DNA of 64,000 nt. Origin: Hyphomicrobiales bacterium. GTDB lineage: Bacteria > Pseudomonadota > Alphaproteobacteria > Rhizobiales > Rhizobiaceae. Shown here in pieces: positions 18,765-27,659 of this stretch. The translations under genes were made by a program, and so were the position numbers. Under the pieces are notes generated by a model that did not search any database, was not told the DNA's origin, and worked only from the letters and a program-made list of their open reading frames with translations. Position 1 is the first letter of the stretch. Every line of letters begins with the position of its first letter. The stretch is taken from the NCBI GenBank assembly GCA_900466605.1, contig UBMU01000012.1, forward strand, positions 310,001 through 374,000, in the 5' to 3' direction.

Positions 18765-18783
18765 CTTGGGTCCTCGAGGCAGC

Positions 18784-20049
18784 TTAGCCACCGAATATTC
18801 GCTTGCCTTCCGACATGAGCTGTTTGGCTGCTTCGGATGGCGTGATCTGTTCGAAAGCAAGGCTGTCGGCCGTTGCCGTCAATACCTGCTGCGAGAACTC
18901 CGCAGCGCCGATCGGAATTGCAGGCGGATAAGGCCCGACCCTTTCTTTCAACGAAACAATATAGTCGACCGTCTGCTTCGAAACCTTGTCACCGGCCGCC
19001 CCAACAGCGCTCTGTATTTTCGTGTTGACCGGAACGCCACGCTCTGTTCCGAGAGCATGTCCTGCGCCAGCGTCGTTGACGAAGAAATCAATGAACTTGG
19101 CAGCTGTCTCCGGCGACTTCGACCATGGCGAAATCGACCATAGAGTCGACGGGCGATAAAACAGACCCGAAGGACCTGCCGCACTCTGCACCGGCAGCGC
19201 GCCGATGGACATTTCGGATTTCGCCAGGGCGCCATACCCGGCAAGCTGATTGGAATAGGCAAACGCCATGACTGCGTTGCCGCTCGCAACAGGGTTTGTC
19301 TCGATGTTGCCTTTGTCGAGGGCCTGAATGTCGGCGGTGACACACCCGCCAGCCTTTGCCAACTGATCCCAGTAATTGAACCATTCGGCGGCGTCGTCCT
19401 CCTCAAAGCCAAGATGGCCATCTTGGGTAAAGAGGGTATTTCCCCTTTGGCGTAGCCAGTTCTCGAAAACGAAGCTGTATCGTGCGCCGTTACCCACGGC
19501 AAAGCGGTTGGGGGAGCCAGATGCTTTCTTGAATTCTGTGCAAATCGTCTTGAACTCTTCCCATGTCGTGGAGGCGGTCGGAATAGCAACGCCTGCCTTT
19601 TCCAGGGCCGCCCTGTCGACGATCAACGCTGCCGCATTCAAGGATGTCGGAACGCCAGTGAGTTTGCCATCCACAGTCCCGAGCTCAAGCGCGCCAGGTG
19701 AAAAGTCCTGGGACCGGATGATGCCTTTAAATTGCGCCAGCTCCAGCGTGGCACCCCTGCGCGAATAGTCCGCAAATGTGACAGGCTCCAGTGCGAAGAC
19801 ATCGGGTACATTTCGGCCGGCCACCATAGTGCTCAACTTGACCCAATAGTCGGAGGTCGCGACCTGTCCCGTAAACTTCACCCTGGGCGTCGTCGTCTCG
19901 AACTGCTTGATCACCTCGCCGGTTCGTTTGGCCCGGTCAGGGTTTCCCCACCAGAATACCCTCAGTGCCTCCTCAGCGGCTCGTGCTCCTTGGCTGTCGA
20001 TGATTGCCGCGGCAATTGCGGTGGCAATGAACTCTCTTCGTCTCAGCAT
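18784..20049 (-). CDS. Orphan sugar ABC substrate-binding protein (family 1)
   Basis: About 421 residues from ATG 20049, preceded by GGGAGGGG. The N-terminus [16 protein letters not shown] resembles a Tat-type signal, cleaved near ARAAEE. The mature protein has family-1 binding-protein segments: [45 protein letters not shown] and [29 protein letters not shown]. No permease or ATPase is adjacent; the next gene downstream is the acyltransferase fusion. It may work with a transporter encoded elsewhere or act as a sensor ligand binder. The divergent LacI gene is its probable regulator. Confidence 0.88.
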   Translation of the reverse strand: MLRRREFIATAIAAAIIDSQGARAAEEALRVFWWGNPDRAKRTGEVIKQFETTTPRVKFTGQVATSDYWVKLSTMVAGRNVPDVFALEPVTFADYSRRGATLELAQFKGIIRSQDFSPGALELGTVDGKLTGVPTSLNAAALIVDRAALEKAGVAIPTASTTWEEFKTICTEFKKASGSPNRFAVGNGARYSFVFENWLRQRGNTLFTQDGHLGFEEDDAAEWFNYWDQLAKAGGCVTADIQALDKGNIETNPVASGNAVMAFAYSNQLAGYGALAKSEMSIGALPVQSAAGPSGLFYRPSTLWSISPWSKSPETAAKFIDFFVNDAGAGHALGTERGVPVNTKIQSAVGAAGDKVSKQTVDYIVSLKERVGPYPPAIPIGAAEFSQQVLTATADSLAFEQITPSEAAKQLMSEGKRIFGG

Positions 20050-20126
20050 TTTCCCCTCCCAGGTCAATGCCGCCCGCTCCATGCGGCGACGTGGCCACGA
20101 TAAACGAAAAGCGGACCATGGAAAGA

Positions 20127-20153
20127 AAAATTTCGCACAAGAAGAAAATTTCG
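20127..20153. repeat. Direct repeats in the lacI/binding-protein divergent promoter region
   Basis: AAAATTTCG occurs at 20127-20135 and 20145-20153, 18 bases apart, between the divergent LacI and binding-protein genes. An ATTGCAAT palindrome lies at 20176-20183, nearer the LacI start. These are candidate operator elements for the LacI protein. Confidence 0.4.
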
Positions 20154-20214
20154 TGCCGTGTGGCGTATGGCAGGAATTGCAATCACGTGCTAGACAGCTG
20201 CCGAAGGAGAGCCC

Positions 20215-21261
20215 ATGACGCGCAGATCGAGAATCTCGGACATCGCCGAGGCCGCTGGCGTTTCTATCGCCTCGGTATCCAAGGCGCTCAACAACCGGGC
20301 TGGCGTTGGGAACGAAAACCGCGAAAGAATCCTTGAAGCGGCTGCGCGCCTCGACTACCGACACAAGACCGCTGATACCGCTGAGGCCTTTCCTTCCGGA
20401 ATTGCCATCGTGACCACGGCATCGCTCTACCTCAACTCGCAGTTCTACGAGGGTGTGATTCAAGGGGCGCTGGACGCTGCCAAGGAAGGAGGCGTCGCGG
20501 CAAAGGTTCACCTTTTGACCCCTGATATCGAGACTGGCAGCGTCAACGTGGAAAATCTTGTAGACGATAAGGGTGTCTGTTTCCTCCTTGTTGGCCTCGA
20601 TCATCCGGTGTTGATCGACCAGGTCGCCAGAAGCCACGCACCCGCTGTGATCGTCAACGGCATCGACAGGACGATGCGCCTCTCATGTGTTTTACCCGAC
20701 AACAGGTCCGCAGGATGGTTGGCGACGACAAGGCTGCTTTCCGAAGGGCATACAGAGATTGTGCACGTCAGCCGACTATTTAGAACCTCACTCAAGGAGA
20801 GGTTCGAGGGTTTCCGTGACGCTATGCAAGATGCCGGGATCGCGATCGATGCGGAGAGGCATCTTCTTGATCTTACAGCTGCGGGTTATTTGGAATTCGA
20901 CACATCGACCGCGCTGCTCGAAGCAATGCAGAAGAAAAGGTTTGCCAAGTCGACCGCATTCGTTTGCAGCAATGACATTATGGCGCTCGGAGTTATGGAC
21001 GCCCTTCGCGCCAGGGGAGGAAACATTCCACGCGACTATTCGATCATCGGCATGGACGACATCTCAATAGCACGGCACAGCAATCCGGCGCTGACGACCT
21101 TGAGGATAGAACGCGAAGAGCTCGGACGCGTTGGGTGGCAGATGCTTAAGGAGCGTGCACTCGACAGCGAGGCGAGAGTGCGCCGGATTGGGATGGCCGT
21201 TCGGATCATCGAGCGCGGGACAATAGGCCCGCCGCGTCATCATCTTCGTCCTCGTGCATGA
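20215..21261 (+). CDS. LacI-family transcriptional regulator
   Basis: 348 residues. The N-terminal LacI helix-turn-helix is clear: RISDIAEAAGVSIASVSKALNNRAGVGNENRERILEAA, including the hinge helix. The remainder is a periplasmic-binding-protein-like sugar sensor (SGIAIVTTASLYLNSQFYEGVIQGAL, AFVCSNDIMALGVMDALRARG, SIIGMDDISIARHSNPALTTLRI). It starts after GAAGGAGA and is divergent from the orphan binding protein, 165 bases away, so local repression relieved by a sugar is the simplest model. Confidence 0.93.
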   Translation: MTRRSRISDIAEAAGVSIASVSKALNNRAGVGNENRERILEAAARLDYRHKTADTAEAFPSGIAIVTTASLYLNSQFYEGVIQGALDAAKEGGVAAKVHLLTPDIETGSVNVENLVDDKGVCFLLVGLDHPVLIDQVARSHAPAVIVNGIDRTMRLSCVLPDNRSAGWLATTRLLSEGHTEIVHVSRLFRTSLKERFEGFRDAMQDAGIAIDAERHLLDLTAAGYLEFDTSTALLEAMQKKRFAKSTAFVCSNDIMALGVMDALRARGGNIPRDYSIIGMDDISIARHSNPALTTLRIEREELGRVGWQMLKERALDSEARVRRIGMAVRIIERGTIGPPRHHLRPRA

Positions 21262-21433
21262 GGCGTTAATTCTGGCCAGCTTGAGAGACCGTTAGAGGTA
21301 GCGGATACTCGGAAGTCGCTCGGCAGACCTTAACAAGCAGGTCGCGCGGCTGTTATTGAAACAGCCAGAGCGCCCTTTCAAGATTTGATAGATGCGCCAT
21401 ATCTGAACATCCTTTGACCATTGCTGCAGATAA

Positions 21434-21700
21434 ATGGATTGGGTGCTCGGGATGATATTAAGGACGCAGTTGATCTTCCGAATGTTTGCGGTTGGCTTGT
21501 TCGTTCTGGCCATGCCGAGTTCTCTAAACGCAAAGCACGAAGATATCGATCCTGACGTCATTCTGCGGTCGACCGGACCCTCCGCCGAAAACCAGGCACT
21601 ATGTACAGACAGCAGCTTGAGTGAGCCGGTGAGATGGTGGGTTAGAGACGGCAAGGGCGGTGTAATTTTTTCTGGACAGCAAGTGCTGGGGGAGTGCTAA
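21434..21700 (+). CDS. Possible small secreted hypothetical protein
   Basis: 88 residues if real. The N-terminus has a signal-peptide-like segment (LIFRMFAVGLFVLAMPSSLNA) followed by a short polar region with two cysteines (LCTDSS and the C-terminal GEC). No family is recognised. An inner ATG (MILRTQLIFRM) gives a more normal signal peptide. The ribosome site is weak and the surrounding region has no operon context, so it may be a chance frame. Confidence 0.3.
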   Translation: MDWVLGMILRTQLIFRMFAVGLFVLAMPSSLNAKHEDIDPDVILRSTGPSAENQALCTDSSLSEPVRWWVRDGKGGVIFSGQQVLGEC

Positions 21701-21796
21701 GGATCTGTGTATCCTTGGCGCAAAACCCGGCGCTCGCGCGGGTACATCTCCAACTGGCTGCACCAAGAGATCGAATGGCCATTCTCTAAAGCGTTA

Positions 21797-21820
21797 GGTG
21801 GGCAACAACAGTCGCCCACC
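21797..21820 (-). terminator. Hairpin after TPR/metallo-hydrolase operon
   Basis: Perfect 7-bp stem GGTGGGC / GCCCACC with a 10-base loop, 16 bases past the TPR gene stop on the minus strand. No strong T-run follows, so it may be factor-assisted. Confidence 0.45.
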
Positions 21821-21835
21821 CGAAGCAATCCGCTC

Positions 21836-22321
21836 TCAGCTTCCGCCGCGTTTGGCGATTGCCTCGCGGAGGTCGTCCAGCTCTTCGCAGCCTGCGGGGC
21901 ATAGCTGTTTCAACGACGCAAGCTGTGCATTCGCTTTGGCTGTGTCTCCGGTCTGAAGATAGAGTTCTCCGAGATACTCATGTGCCGCCTTATAGTCGGG
22001 TTGCAGCTCAAGGGCCTTGTTGTAGTAGGTCAGCGAGGTGCTGTAGTCGCCTGTCATGCGCAGCGTGTAGCCAAGCAGATTATAGACATCTGCTTGCTGG
22101 TTATCCTCAGCCAGCCCCCGTAGTTCATCGAGCGCACCGGCATAGTCCTTCGAAGCGATCTTGGCGCGTACCGATGTCAGATCCGGTCCATCAGCGTTCT
22201 CCATGGTGTCGACCGCAAATGCCGGCATCGCAGTTACTGCCGAGATTGCCGAGCCAGCTGCGGACAACGCGCAGATGCCAAAAACTGTTAGGACGGCGTA
22301 GCGTGTAATCAGTCTTTTCAT
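21836..22321 (-). CDS. Exported TPR-repeat protein
   Basis: 161 residues with a Sec signal peptide (MKRLITRYAVLTVFGICALSAAG, cleaved near AFAVD). The mature part is almost all tetratricopeptide repeats: ASKDYAGALDELRGLAEDNQQADVYNLLGYTLRMTGDYSTSLTYYNKALELQPDYKAAHEYLGELYLQTGDTAKANAQ. TPR arrays mediate protein contacts, so this is probably a periplasmic adaptor. The C-terminus has a Cys pair (LCPAGCEEL). It lies 12 bases downstream of the metallo-hydrolase gene and should be co-transcribed with it. Confidence 0.82.
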   Translation of the reverse strand: MKRLITRYAVLTVFGICALSAAGSAISAVTAMPAFAVDTMENADGPDLTSVRAKIASKDYAGALDELRGLAEDNQQADVYNLLGYTLRMTGDYSTSLTYYNKALELQPDYKAAHEYLGELYLQTGDTAKANAQLASLKQLCPAGCEELDDLREAIAKRGGS

Positions 22322-22333
22322 GACCTTTACTCC

Positions 22334-23308
22334 TCAGACTTGGATTGTGGGCGCGAAGGCGTAGGCATTTCCGTCCTTGACGAAGCTGCCGGAGCCAGGG
22401 AAGGGGAAGTGCGAGCCGCATATGGCGATCTTGTCGGCGATGACGCGATCGATCATCTTGCGGCGGCTCGCGATGGCAAGCGGCCCGTCCTGATCGTAGC
22501 TGCCTTGCCATTCCGGATGAGGGGCAAGCAAGGCCGGCACATACATGATATCCGCCGAAACCAGAAGCTGGTGGCTTCCCGAACTAACGAGATAGGTCGA
22601 ATGGCCCGGAGTATGGCCAGGTGCGGAGATCAGCTCAATGCCCGGCGCGACTTCAGCACCGTCCTCGACGAGCTTCCAGTTCTTCCATTTCGGGAAAACA
22701 TCGGCGATCCGCTTTCCGGCTGGCCTTCGCCCTTGTGCAAGCTTTTCGATGCGTCCGGGCTCGGTCCACCAATTGTATTCGGCGGCCTGCACGACGAGCT
22801 CGGCATTCGGGAAGACGAGTTCGTTGGTACCCTTTTCCATCAACCCCCAGACATGGTCGGGGTGAAAATGCGAAATCATGACGGCGTCGATCTTTTTATG
22901 ATCGATACCCGCCGCTGCCATGTTTCCAGGAAGGTGGGTGGCATTTGCCTGCCATTGGCCTACGCCCGAACCCGCATCCATAGCGATCAATCGGCCGCCA
23001 ACCTTCAACACGAGGACAGTCAACGGAATTGGCATGAACTCGGTTGGCAAATTGGCCTTTGCGAGTGCCGCCTTCGTCTCTTCAATCGAGGCATTCTTGA
23101 TAAACGCAGGATCGTGCGGCTTGCGCCAGATGCCGTCATAGATGGCAGTCACTTCGATATCGCCAACATGGTACCGATAGAAACCGATCGCCGGCTCATC
23201 GGCCGGTGCGGCAAATGCCGGAACTGACATTTCGAGCTTGGACGCCAGGCCGAATGCGACTGCAGCGGCAGCCGATCCGAGCACGGTGCGGCGTGACATT
23301 TCCAACAT
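22334..23308 (-). CDS. Tat-exported metallo-beta-lactamase-fold hydrolase
   Basis: About 324 residues from ATG 23308, preceded by GAAGGAGG. The N-terminus has a twin-arginine signal (MSRRTVLGSAAAAVAFGLAS). The metal-binding motif HFHPDH is present (VMISHFHPDHVWG), with downstream HTPGHSTY, and GSHFPFPG near the end, as in MBL-fold hydrolases such as lactonases and dehalogenase-like enzymes. It should act in the periplasm as a folded metalloprotein. It is the first gene of a pair with the TPR protein and diverges from the ECF sigma gene, suggesting it may be a target of that sigma factor. Confidence 0.87.
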   Translation of the reverse strand: MLEMSRRTVLGSAAAAVAFGLASKLEMSVPAFAAPADEPAIGFYRYHVGDIEVTAIYDGIWRKPHDPAFIKNASIEETKAALAKANLPTEFMPIPLTVLVLKVGGRLIAMDAGSGVGQWQANATHLPGNMAAAGIDHKKIDAVMISHFHPDHVWGLMEKGTNELVFPNAELVVQAAEYNWWTEPGRIEKLAQGRRPAGKRIADVFPKWKNWKLVEDGAEVAPGIELISAPGHTPGHSTYLVSSGSHQLLVSADIMYVPALLAPHPEWQGSYDQDGPLAIASRRKMIDRVIADKIAICGSHFPFPGSGSFVKDGNAYAFAPTIQV

Positions 23309-23476
23309 GGTCTTGCCTCCTTCAAGGCTTGGGGCGTGATTTGAGCGAGGCGCGATTTGCTTCAACGGCCCGCTGAAAAAGAAGACCTTGGCGCGTGCCG
23401 GCTTATTCCCATTGTCGCCGGACGAATCCCGTAACATGTTGTAAAAGCGTAAGAAAAATTTACCTACTGGTACTGC

Positions 23477-23506
23477 GGAGAATAAATCGCACCCGAAGGG
23501 AATAAA
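23477..23506 (+). promoter_or_regulatory. Tandem GRGAATAAA boxes upstream of ECF sigma gene
   Basis: GGAGAATAAA (23477-23486) and AGGGAATAAA (23497-23506) are spaced 20 bases apart, in the gap between the divergent metallo-hydrolase and sigma genes. They resemble -35 elements of ECF promoters (GGAATAA type), but I cannot place a convincing -10 element for either, so the function is tentative. Confidence 0.3.
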
Positions 23507-23598
23507 ACCGGTCGGTAGACGATCTTGTCAGGAGAGGCCATGTTGCACACGCGCCGGCCGCAGGATTAGAGTCAGCTTGAGCTGTAGCCGCAGAGGAC

Positions 23599-24360
23599 AT
23601 GATGACTGACATCAGTAGTTCCTATCCCGTCGTGCTCGACGGCCAGATAGCTACCGCGGCGCGCCGCTTTGGCCGCCACGCATGGATATTGGCGAAGCAG
23701 GTCACGACATTTCTCGTACGGGCAGAAACGGTAATCGCCAGCTGCATGGAAATGGCGCAGGTCAAAGCTTTCTCTCACACGCTTGAACCATCCTCGACGT
23801 CGCATCAAAGGGAATTGACGCTTCGCTTCCAGCAGATAATTCTCCCGCATATGGATGCTGCGTATAATTTTGCGCGCTTCCTCAGCCGTGATTCCGATGC
23901 CGCACAGGACATCCTTCAGGACGCGTTCCTGCGCGCGTATCGCAGCTTTGAGACTTATCGCGGCGGCGATCCGCGCGGCTGGATATTTGCGATCGTGCGT
24001 AATTGCTATCTTGCGTGGTACCAGCATGGACGACGCAAGGCCCATTTCGAGACGCCGCTAGACGATCAGGCGGTTGGCTCAGGCGGCACGGTGGCGCATG
24101 AGGTCGCATCGCAAGACGATACGGCGGAAGCCATGATGATGCGCAAGAGCGAGACTTCCCAGGTCCGCCACGTCATCAACATGTTGCCGGACGCTATGAG
24201 GGAAATCCTCGTGCTGCGCGAATTGGAGGAGTTGTCCTATCGGCAGATCGCCGAGATCATCGACGTGCCCATCGGCACGGTAATGTCGCGCATTGCCCGT
24301 GCGCGCCGCGAATTCGGTGATATCTGGGCAGCACTCGAGGACGACGGGGTGGCAGGATGA
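23599..24360 (+). CDS. ECF-type RNA polymerase sigma factor
   Basis: 253 residues as drawn. The sigma-2 region is at IILPHMDAAYNFARFLSRDSDAAQDILQDAFLRAYRSFETYRGGDPRGWIFAIVRNC and sigma-4 at LPDAMREILVLRELEELSYRQIAEIIDVPIGTVMSRIARARRE. ECF factors are usually 170-200 residues; the extra ~70 N-terminal residues here could mean a later start (ATG 23746, MEMAQVKAF), although the GAGG before 23599/23602 favours the long form. Its stop overlaps the anti-sigma start, so the two are coupled. It probably directs transcription of its own locus and perhaps the divergent operon. Confidence 0.9.
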   Translation: MMTDISSSYPVVLDGQIATAARRFGRHAWILAKQVTTFLVRAETVIASCMEMAQVKAFSHTLEPSSTSHQRELTLRFQQIILPHMDAAYNFARFLSRDSDAAQDILQDAFLRAYRSFETYRGGDPRGWIFAIVRNCYLAWYQHGRRKAHFETPLDDQAVGSGGTVAHEVASQDDTAEAMMMRKSETSQVRHVINMLPDAMREILVLRELEELSYRQIAEIIDVPIGTVMSRIARARREFGDIWAALEDDGVAG

Positions 24361-25160
24361 TGGAAGGGCAGAAACGAGGCTGCGGGGAATGGGGTCCGAT
24401 GCTGCACGCCTTCATTGATGGCGAGCTCGACCTTGTGAGAGCCGCCGATCTCGACGCCCATCTTGTCGGTTGCCCGGATTGCCGGGCCGAGATCGAAAGG
24501 GTGCGAGCAGTGCGACAACGGATCGGACGAGATGGCGTGCGGTTCCGCCTACCCGAGGAGGTGCGGTCAAAGGTCCTGTCCGCTCTGTCGCAGGAGGCGG
24601 AGATGGTTCCTTCACGCTCCTTGTCAGATGTCCCCACGGCTAGGGTTTGGCGTCGCTTGTTCCGATTTGTGCGTGACTGGAGTTTCATACCCTCGCTTGC
24701 CATGCTTGCGGCGAGTGCGATGCTTTTCATCAACACGCCCGCACCAAATCTCGGGATCGAGGATCAACTGATTTCAAGCCATGTTCAATCGATGCTGGCC
24801 AACCATCTGACCGATGTTGAAACCTCCAATCAGCATACCGTGAAACCCTGGTTCAACGGCCGCATAGACTTCTCACCTCCGGTCAACGACCTTTCCAAAG
24901 ATGGTTTTCCCCTGGTCGGTGGCCGCGTAAATTATCTCGACGGCCGGGTCGTCGCAGCCCTTGTCTACCGGCACAACGGTCACGTGATCAACCTTTTCAT
25001 CTGGCCGCAGGTGAACGGCGGACAAGCGGCCAGCGAACGCGATGGTTACAACATGGTACAATGGTGGGCCGGTGGGCTGGTGTTTTGGGCGGTATCCGAC
25101 ATCAGCGCCGCCGATCTGGCCAACTTTCGCACCAGCTTTATCCGCGCCTCTGGTAGCTAG
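24357..25160 (+). CDS. Anti-sigma factor with zinc-finger (zf-HC2) domain
   Basis: 267 residues. The N-terminal zinc-binding anti-sigma domain carries the HxxxCxxC motif (DAHLVGCPDCRAE), the Zn/redox site that holds ECF factors. One membrane helix is at about residues 100-122 (FIPSLAMLAASAMLFIN), leaving a periplasmic C-terminal domain of ~140 residues (GRIDFSPPVNDLSKDGFPLVGGRVNYLDGRVVAALVYRHNGHVINLFIWP), a segment seen in several transmembrane anti-sigma regulators. It starts in overlap with the sigma gene stop. It should tether and inhibit the sigma factor until a periplasmic signal is sensed. Confidence 0.9.
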   Translation: MMEGQKRGCGEWGPMLHAFIDGELDLVRAADLDAHLVGCPDCRAEIERVRAVRQRIGRDGVRFRLPEEVRSKVLSALSQEAEMVPSRSLSDVPTARVWRRLFRFVRDWSFIPSLAMLAASAMLFINTPAPNLGIEDQLISSHVQSMLANHLTDVETSNQHTVKPWFNGRIDFSPPVNDLSKDGFPLVGGRVNYLDGRVVAALVYRHNGHVINLFIWPQVNGGQAASERDGYNMVQWWAGGLVFWAVSDISAADLANFRTSFIRASGS

Positions 25161-25264
25161 CGCAAGAAAGCCAATCTTCCGCTCTTCTTGGAACCTCGAT
25201 CGCCTATAAACGGAACCGGGTCATGTGAGGACGAAAGAATTGTGCAGTCGGAAAAGGAGGTAGA

Positions 25265-25280
25265 GGGCCGACAACGGCCC
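25265..25280 (-). terminator. Hairpin after amidohydrolase gene
   Basis: Perfect 6-bp stem GGGCCG / CGGCCC with a 4-base loop, 14 bases beyond the amidohydrolase stop. On the minus strand it is followed by a pyrimidine-rich stretch ending CCTTTT, so it is a plausible terminator. Confidence 0.5.
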
Positions 25281-25294
25281 GCCCCTTCGGTTGC

Positions 25295-26695
25295 CTAAGA
25301 GGAGACCTTGTCGACCCCGCCAGAAACGAGACGTCCCTTGTGGAACGTGGCGCTGCGCACCGGCAGGCGGGCAACGGCTTCGGCCGAGCAACTGGCCCTT
25401 GTAAGCGTGAAGCCCGCTTCGTCACCGACCTTTGGCCATGCGCGGTTGCCCTTGTCATCGAGGGGCAAGACGCCGCCGGTCGAGATGGCGAGCGAGCGGG
25501 ACAGGTGATATTCATCGGAGCCACGGTATAGCTGTGCATAGAGATTGGCTTTCTCCAGCATGTCACCGCTACCAAATGGCGACCAGTGATCGATAACGCT
25601 GTCGGTACCTGTCATGACGAAGACACCCGCTTTGCTGAGCTGCGGCAGCGGCATCATGAGGCCGCCGATCGGAACCGTTGAGGCGATGCTCATACCATTT
25701 GCCGCCAGCCGCACGGCCGTTTCTTCGAGGGCGCCAGAATTCAGTGTTGTCAAGGCGAACGCATGGCTAATCGTCACCTTGCCCTTGAGAGCTGGATTCT
25801 TCTCTACCGTGTCGATCATATATGTGATTGCGGCAACACCTGCCGGGCTCGTCTCATGCAGATGGATATCGACGCCCTTGCCGGTGTCTAGTGCGATCTG
25901 GAACATCGCATCGAGCGATTTTTCCATTGCACCGTCGACATTCGTCGGGTCGAGACCGCCAACATAGTCGACGCCCATCTGCATTGCTTCGCGCATCAGT
26001 CCGTCGACTTTAGAGTGAAGCAGGCCATGCTGCGGAAACGCGACAATTTCGCAGACGAAGTCGTCCTTGTGTTTGTCCAGTGCAAGCTTGAGGTGCTCGA
26101 GACTCTTCAAACCGCTTACGGGATCGATGTTGCAATGGCTGCGGGCGATCGTGCTGCCCTTGGATTGCAGAAGGGCAATCAAGCCCTCGGCACGCTCAAC
26201 AGAGGTTGGCAGCAGTGTCGGCAACAACTTTTCCTCGAGTGCGATCATATCCATGATCGTTTTGCCCTGGCGTGGCAGGGGTGCCTGCCATGGGCCACCG
26301 TAAAACGTCTTATCGAGGTGAATATGCATGTCGCGCATGATCGGCAGCGCAAGCTGACCATCCGCTGCGTAGGTCGGCAGACCCTGAGGAAGAGCTGCAC
26401 CTTTAGGATGCAGCGCCGCGATTTTCCCGTCCTTGATTTCCAACGTGTAGAGCGCAGTCGAGGTGGCGACGACAATTGCGGCGTCCTTCTCAAAACCCTC
26501 CTCAAGGCGGACATCGGAAAGCAGGTAGTGGGTCTCTTTCACATTCACCGTCTCACCCACTAGACAATTCCCGGGCGCCGCCCGGGCCTCGCGGCCCACG
26601 CCACCGGCAAGGCCCGCGACTGCCGCGGCGGTGGTCAATTGGCCGGTGCGGCTAAGGAAGGACCGGCGGCTCTGCGATACGGTATTTTGCAACAT
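25295..26695 (-). CDS. Tat-exported CodA-like amidohydrolase
   Basis: 466 residues. The N-terminus has a twin-arginine signal (SQSRRSFLSRTGQ, then a hydrophobic stretch ending at REARAAP). The body is an amidohydrolase of the cytosine-deaminase branch: metal ligands HxH in MRDMHIHLDKT, then HCNID, HLHE, SHAF and the catalytic Asp in TGTDSVIDHWSPFGSGDM. Cytosine deaminases are usually cytoplasmic, so an exported version suggests periplasmic deamination or hydrolysis of a cyclic N-compound. It lies downstream of, and is probably regulated by, the LysR gene. Confidence 0.85.
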   Translation of the reverse strand: MLQNTVSQSRRSFLSRTGQLTTAAAVAGLAGGVGREARAAPGNCLVGETVNVKETHYLLSDVRLEEGFEKDAAIVVATSTALYTLEIKDGKIAALHPKGAALPQGLPTYAADGQLALPIMRDMHIHLDKTFYGGPWQAPLPRQGKTIMDMIALEEKLLPTLLPTSVERAEGLIALLQSKGSTIARSHCNIDPVSGLKSLEHLKLALDKHKDDFVCEIVAFPQHGLLHSKVDGLMREAMQMGVDYVGGLDPTNVDGAMEKSLDAMFQIALDTGKGVDIHLHETSPAGVAAITYMIDTVEKNPALKGKVTISHAFALTTLNSGALEETAVRLAANGMSIASTVPIGGLMMPLPQLSKAGVFVMTGTDSVIDHWSPFGSGDMLEKANLYAQLYRGSDEYHLSRSLAISTGGVLPLDDKGNRAWPKVGDEAGFTLTRASCSAEAVARLPVRSATFHKGRLVSGGVDKVSS

Positions 26696-26801
26696 CGTCT
26701 CCTCATCGGTGTGCAGGGAATGGATGAGGTCACTTTAGGAAGAGGTGGCGCGATATGGCAGCGACATTTCAAAATGATGCCTATTCGATTTCCCAATAGC
26801 G

Positions 26802-27659
26802 TCACCGCGCAAGGCCGCAAAAAACGATAAGCCGTTCGGCTAGGTCGAGTGCAATGGGCGATGCATTGTCGCGATAGAACAAGGCAAGCTCGAAATCTTC
26901 GACCGGCGGCAGACCCTCAGCGGTGCTCAGCACGCGATGTGTAGGCAGCCGGCAACTTGATGGCAGAAGGCTGACGCCAAGGCCTGCGGCGGACGCTGCA
27001 GCCAGTGCGGCAAGTCCGCCGCCGCTGTAGCTCACGCGCCAGCGCATGCCGAGGCTATCGAGCGTTTGGCATAGTTCATCGCGGTAAAGGCCGTTCACGG
27101 GAAAGACGGCGATCGGAACCGGGGATTGTTCAATCGCAGGATGTGTCTGGCTATCAAGCCAAAGCAATGGCTCGGCTCTTGCCGCGCGAGGCTGATGCAG
27201 CCGTCGTTGCTTGACGAGCACGAGATCTAACTCCTCCTCAAGGTAGGCCCGATGCAGCTCACGGCTGAGTCCGCTGGTGACGTCGAGTCTCAGGTGGGGA
27301 TGCTCGCGCTTGAACACTGCGAGAAGGTCAACCGTCGGCACGGTAAAATCCTCTGGCATGCCGAGCCGCAGAACGCCGTCTCGCCAAGGGCCGGTCAACG
27401 CGTCGTGCGCTTCCTCATTGAGCGCAATGATACGTCGCGCGTAACTTAGAAGTTTGATGCCCTCCTCTGTCAATCTCACCTCATGGGAGGTTCGCGCGAA
27501 GAGAGCCTTCTCCAACAGCTCCTCCAGCCGGCGTACCTGCTGGCTTACGGTCGATTGCGACAATGACACTCGATCGGCCGCACGCGTGAAGCTGCTGGTC
27601 TCGCAAACCGCAACGAACGTGATCAAGAGTTGCGGATTGAACATGGGATAGCGGTTCAT
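26802..27659 (-). CDS. LysR-family transcriptional regulator
   Basis: 285 residues. The N-terminal winged HTH is typical: LLITFVAVCETSSFTRAADRVSLSQSTVSQQVRRLEELLEKALFARTSHEVRLTEEG. The C-terminal effector domain contains VLRLGMPEDFTVPTVDLLAVFKREHPHLRLDV. The gene precedes the amidohydrolase on the same strand by about 106 bases, a gap large enough for its own promoter. It may activate the amidohydrolase in response to its substrate, although LysR genes are more often divergent from their targets. Confidence 0.93.
   Translation of the reverse strand: MNRYPMFNPQLLITFVAVCETSSFTRAADRVSLSQSTVSQQVRRLEELLEKALFARTSHEVRLTEEGIKLLSYARRIIALNEEAHDALTGPWRDGVLRLGMPEDFTVPTVDLLAVFKREHPHLRLDVTSGLSRELHRAYLEEELDLVLVKQRRLHQPRAARAEPLLWLDSQTHPAIEQSPVPIAVFPVNGLYRDELCQTLDSLGMRWRVSYSGGGLAALAAASAAGLGVSLLPSSCRLPTHRVLSTAEGLPPVEDFELALFYRDNASPIALDLAERLIVFCGLAR

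Larger units (their letters stand above)
21262..21835. other. Intergenic region with one possible small gene
   Basis: About 570 bases between the LacI gene and the convergent TPR gene. It contains a possible small secreted protein (21434-21700) and, next to the TPR stop, a terminator-like hairpin. I see nothing else that can be supported. Confidence 0.4.

Noticed and set aside
20049-20637. Long N-terminal extension of the orphan binding protein
   Set aside because: Would overlap the divergent lacI gene and hide the signal peptide; start set at ATG 20049.
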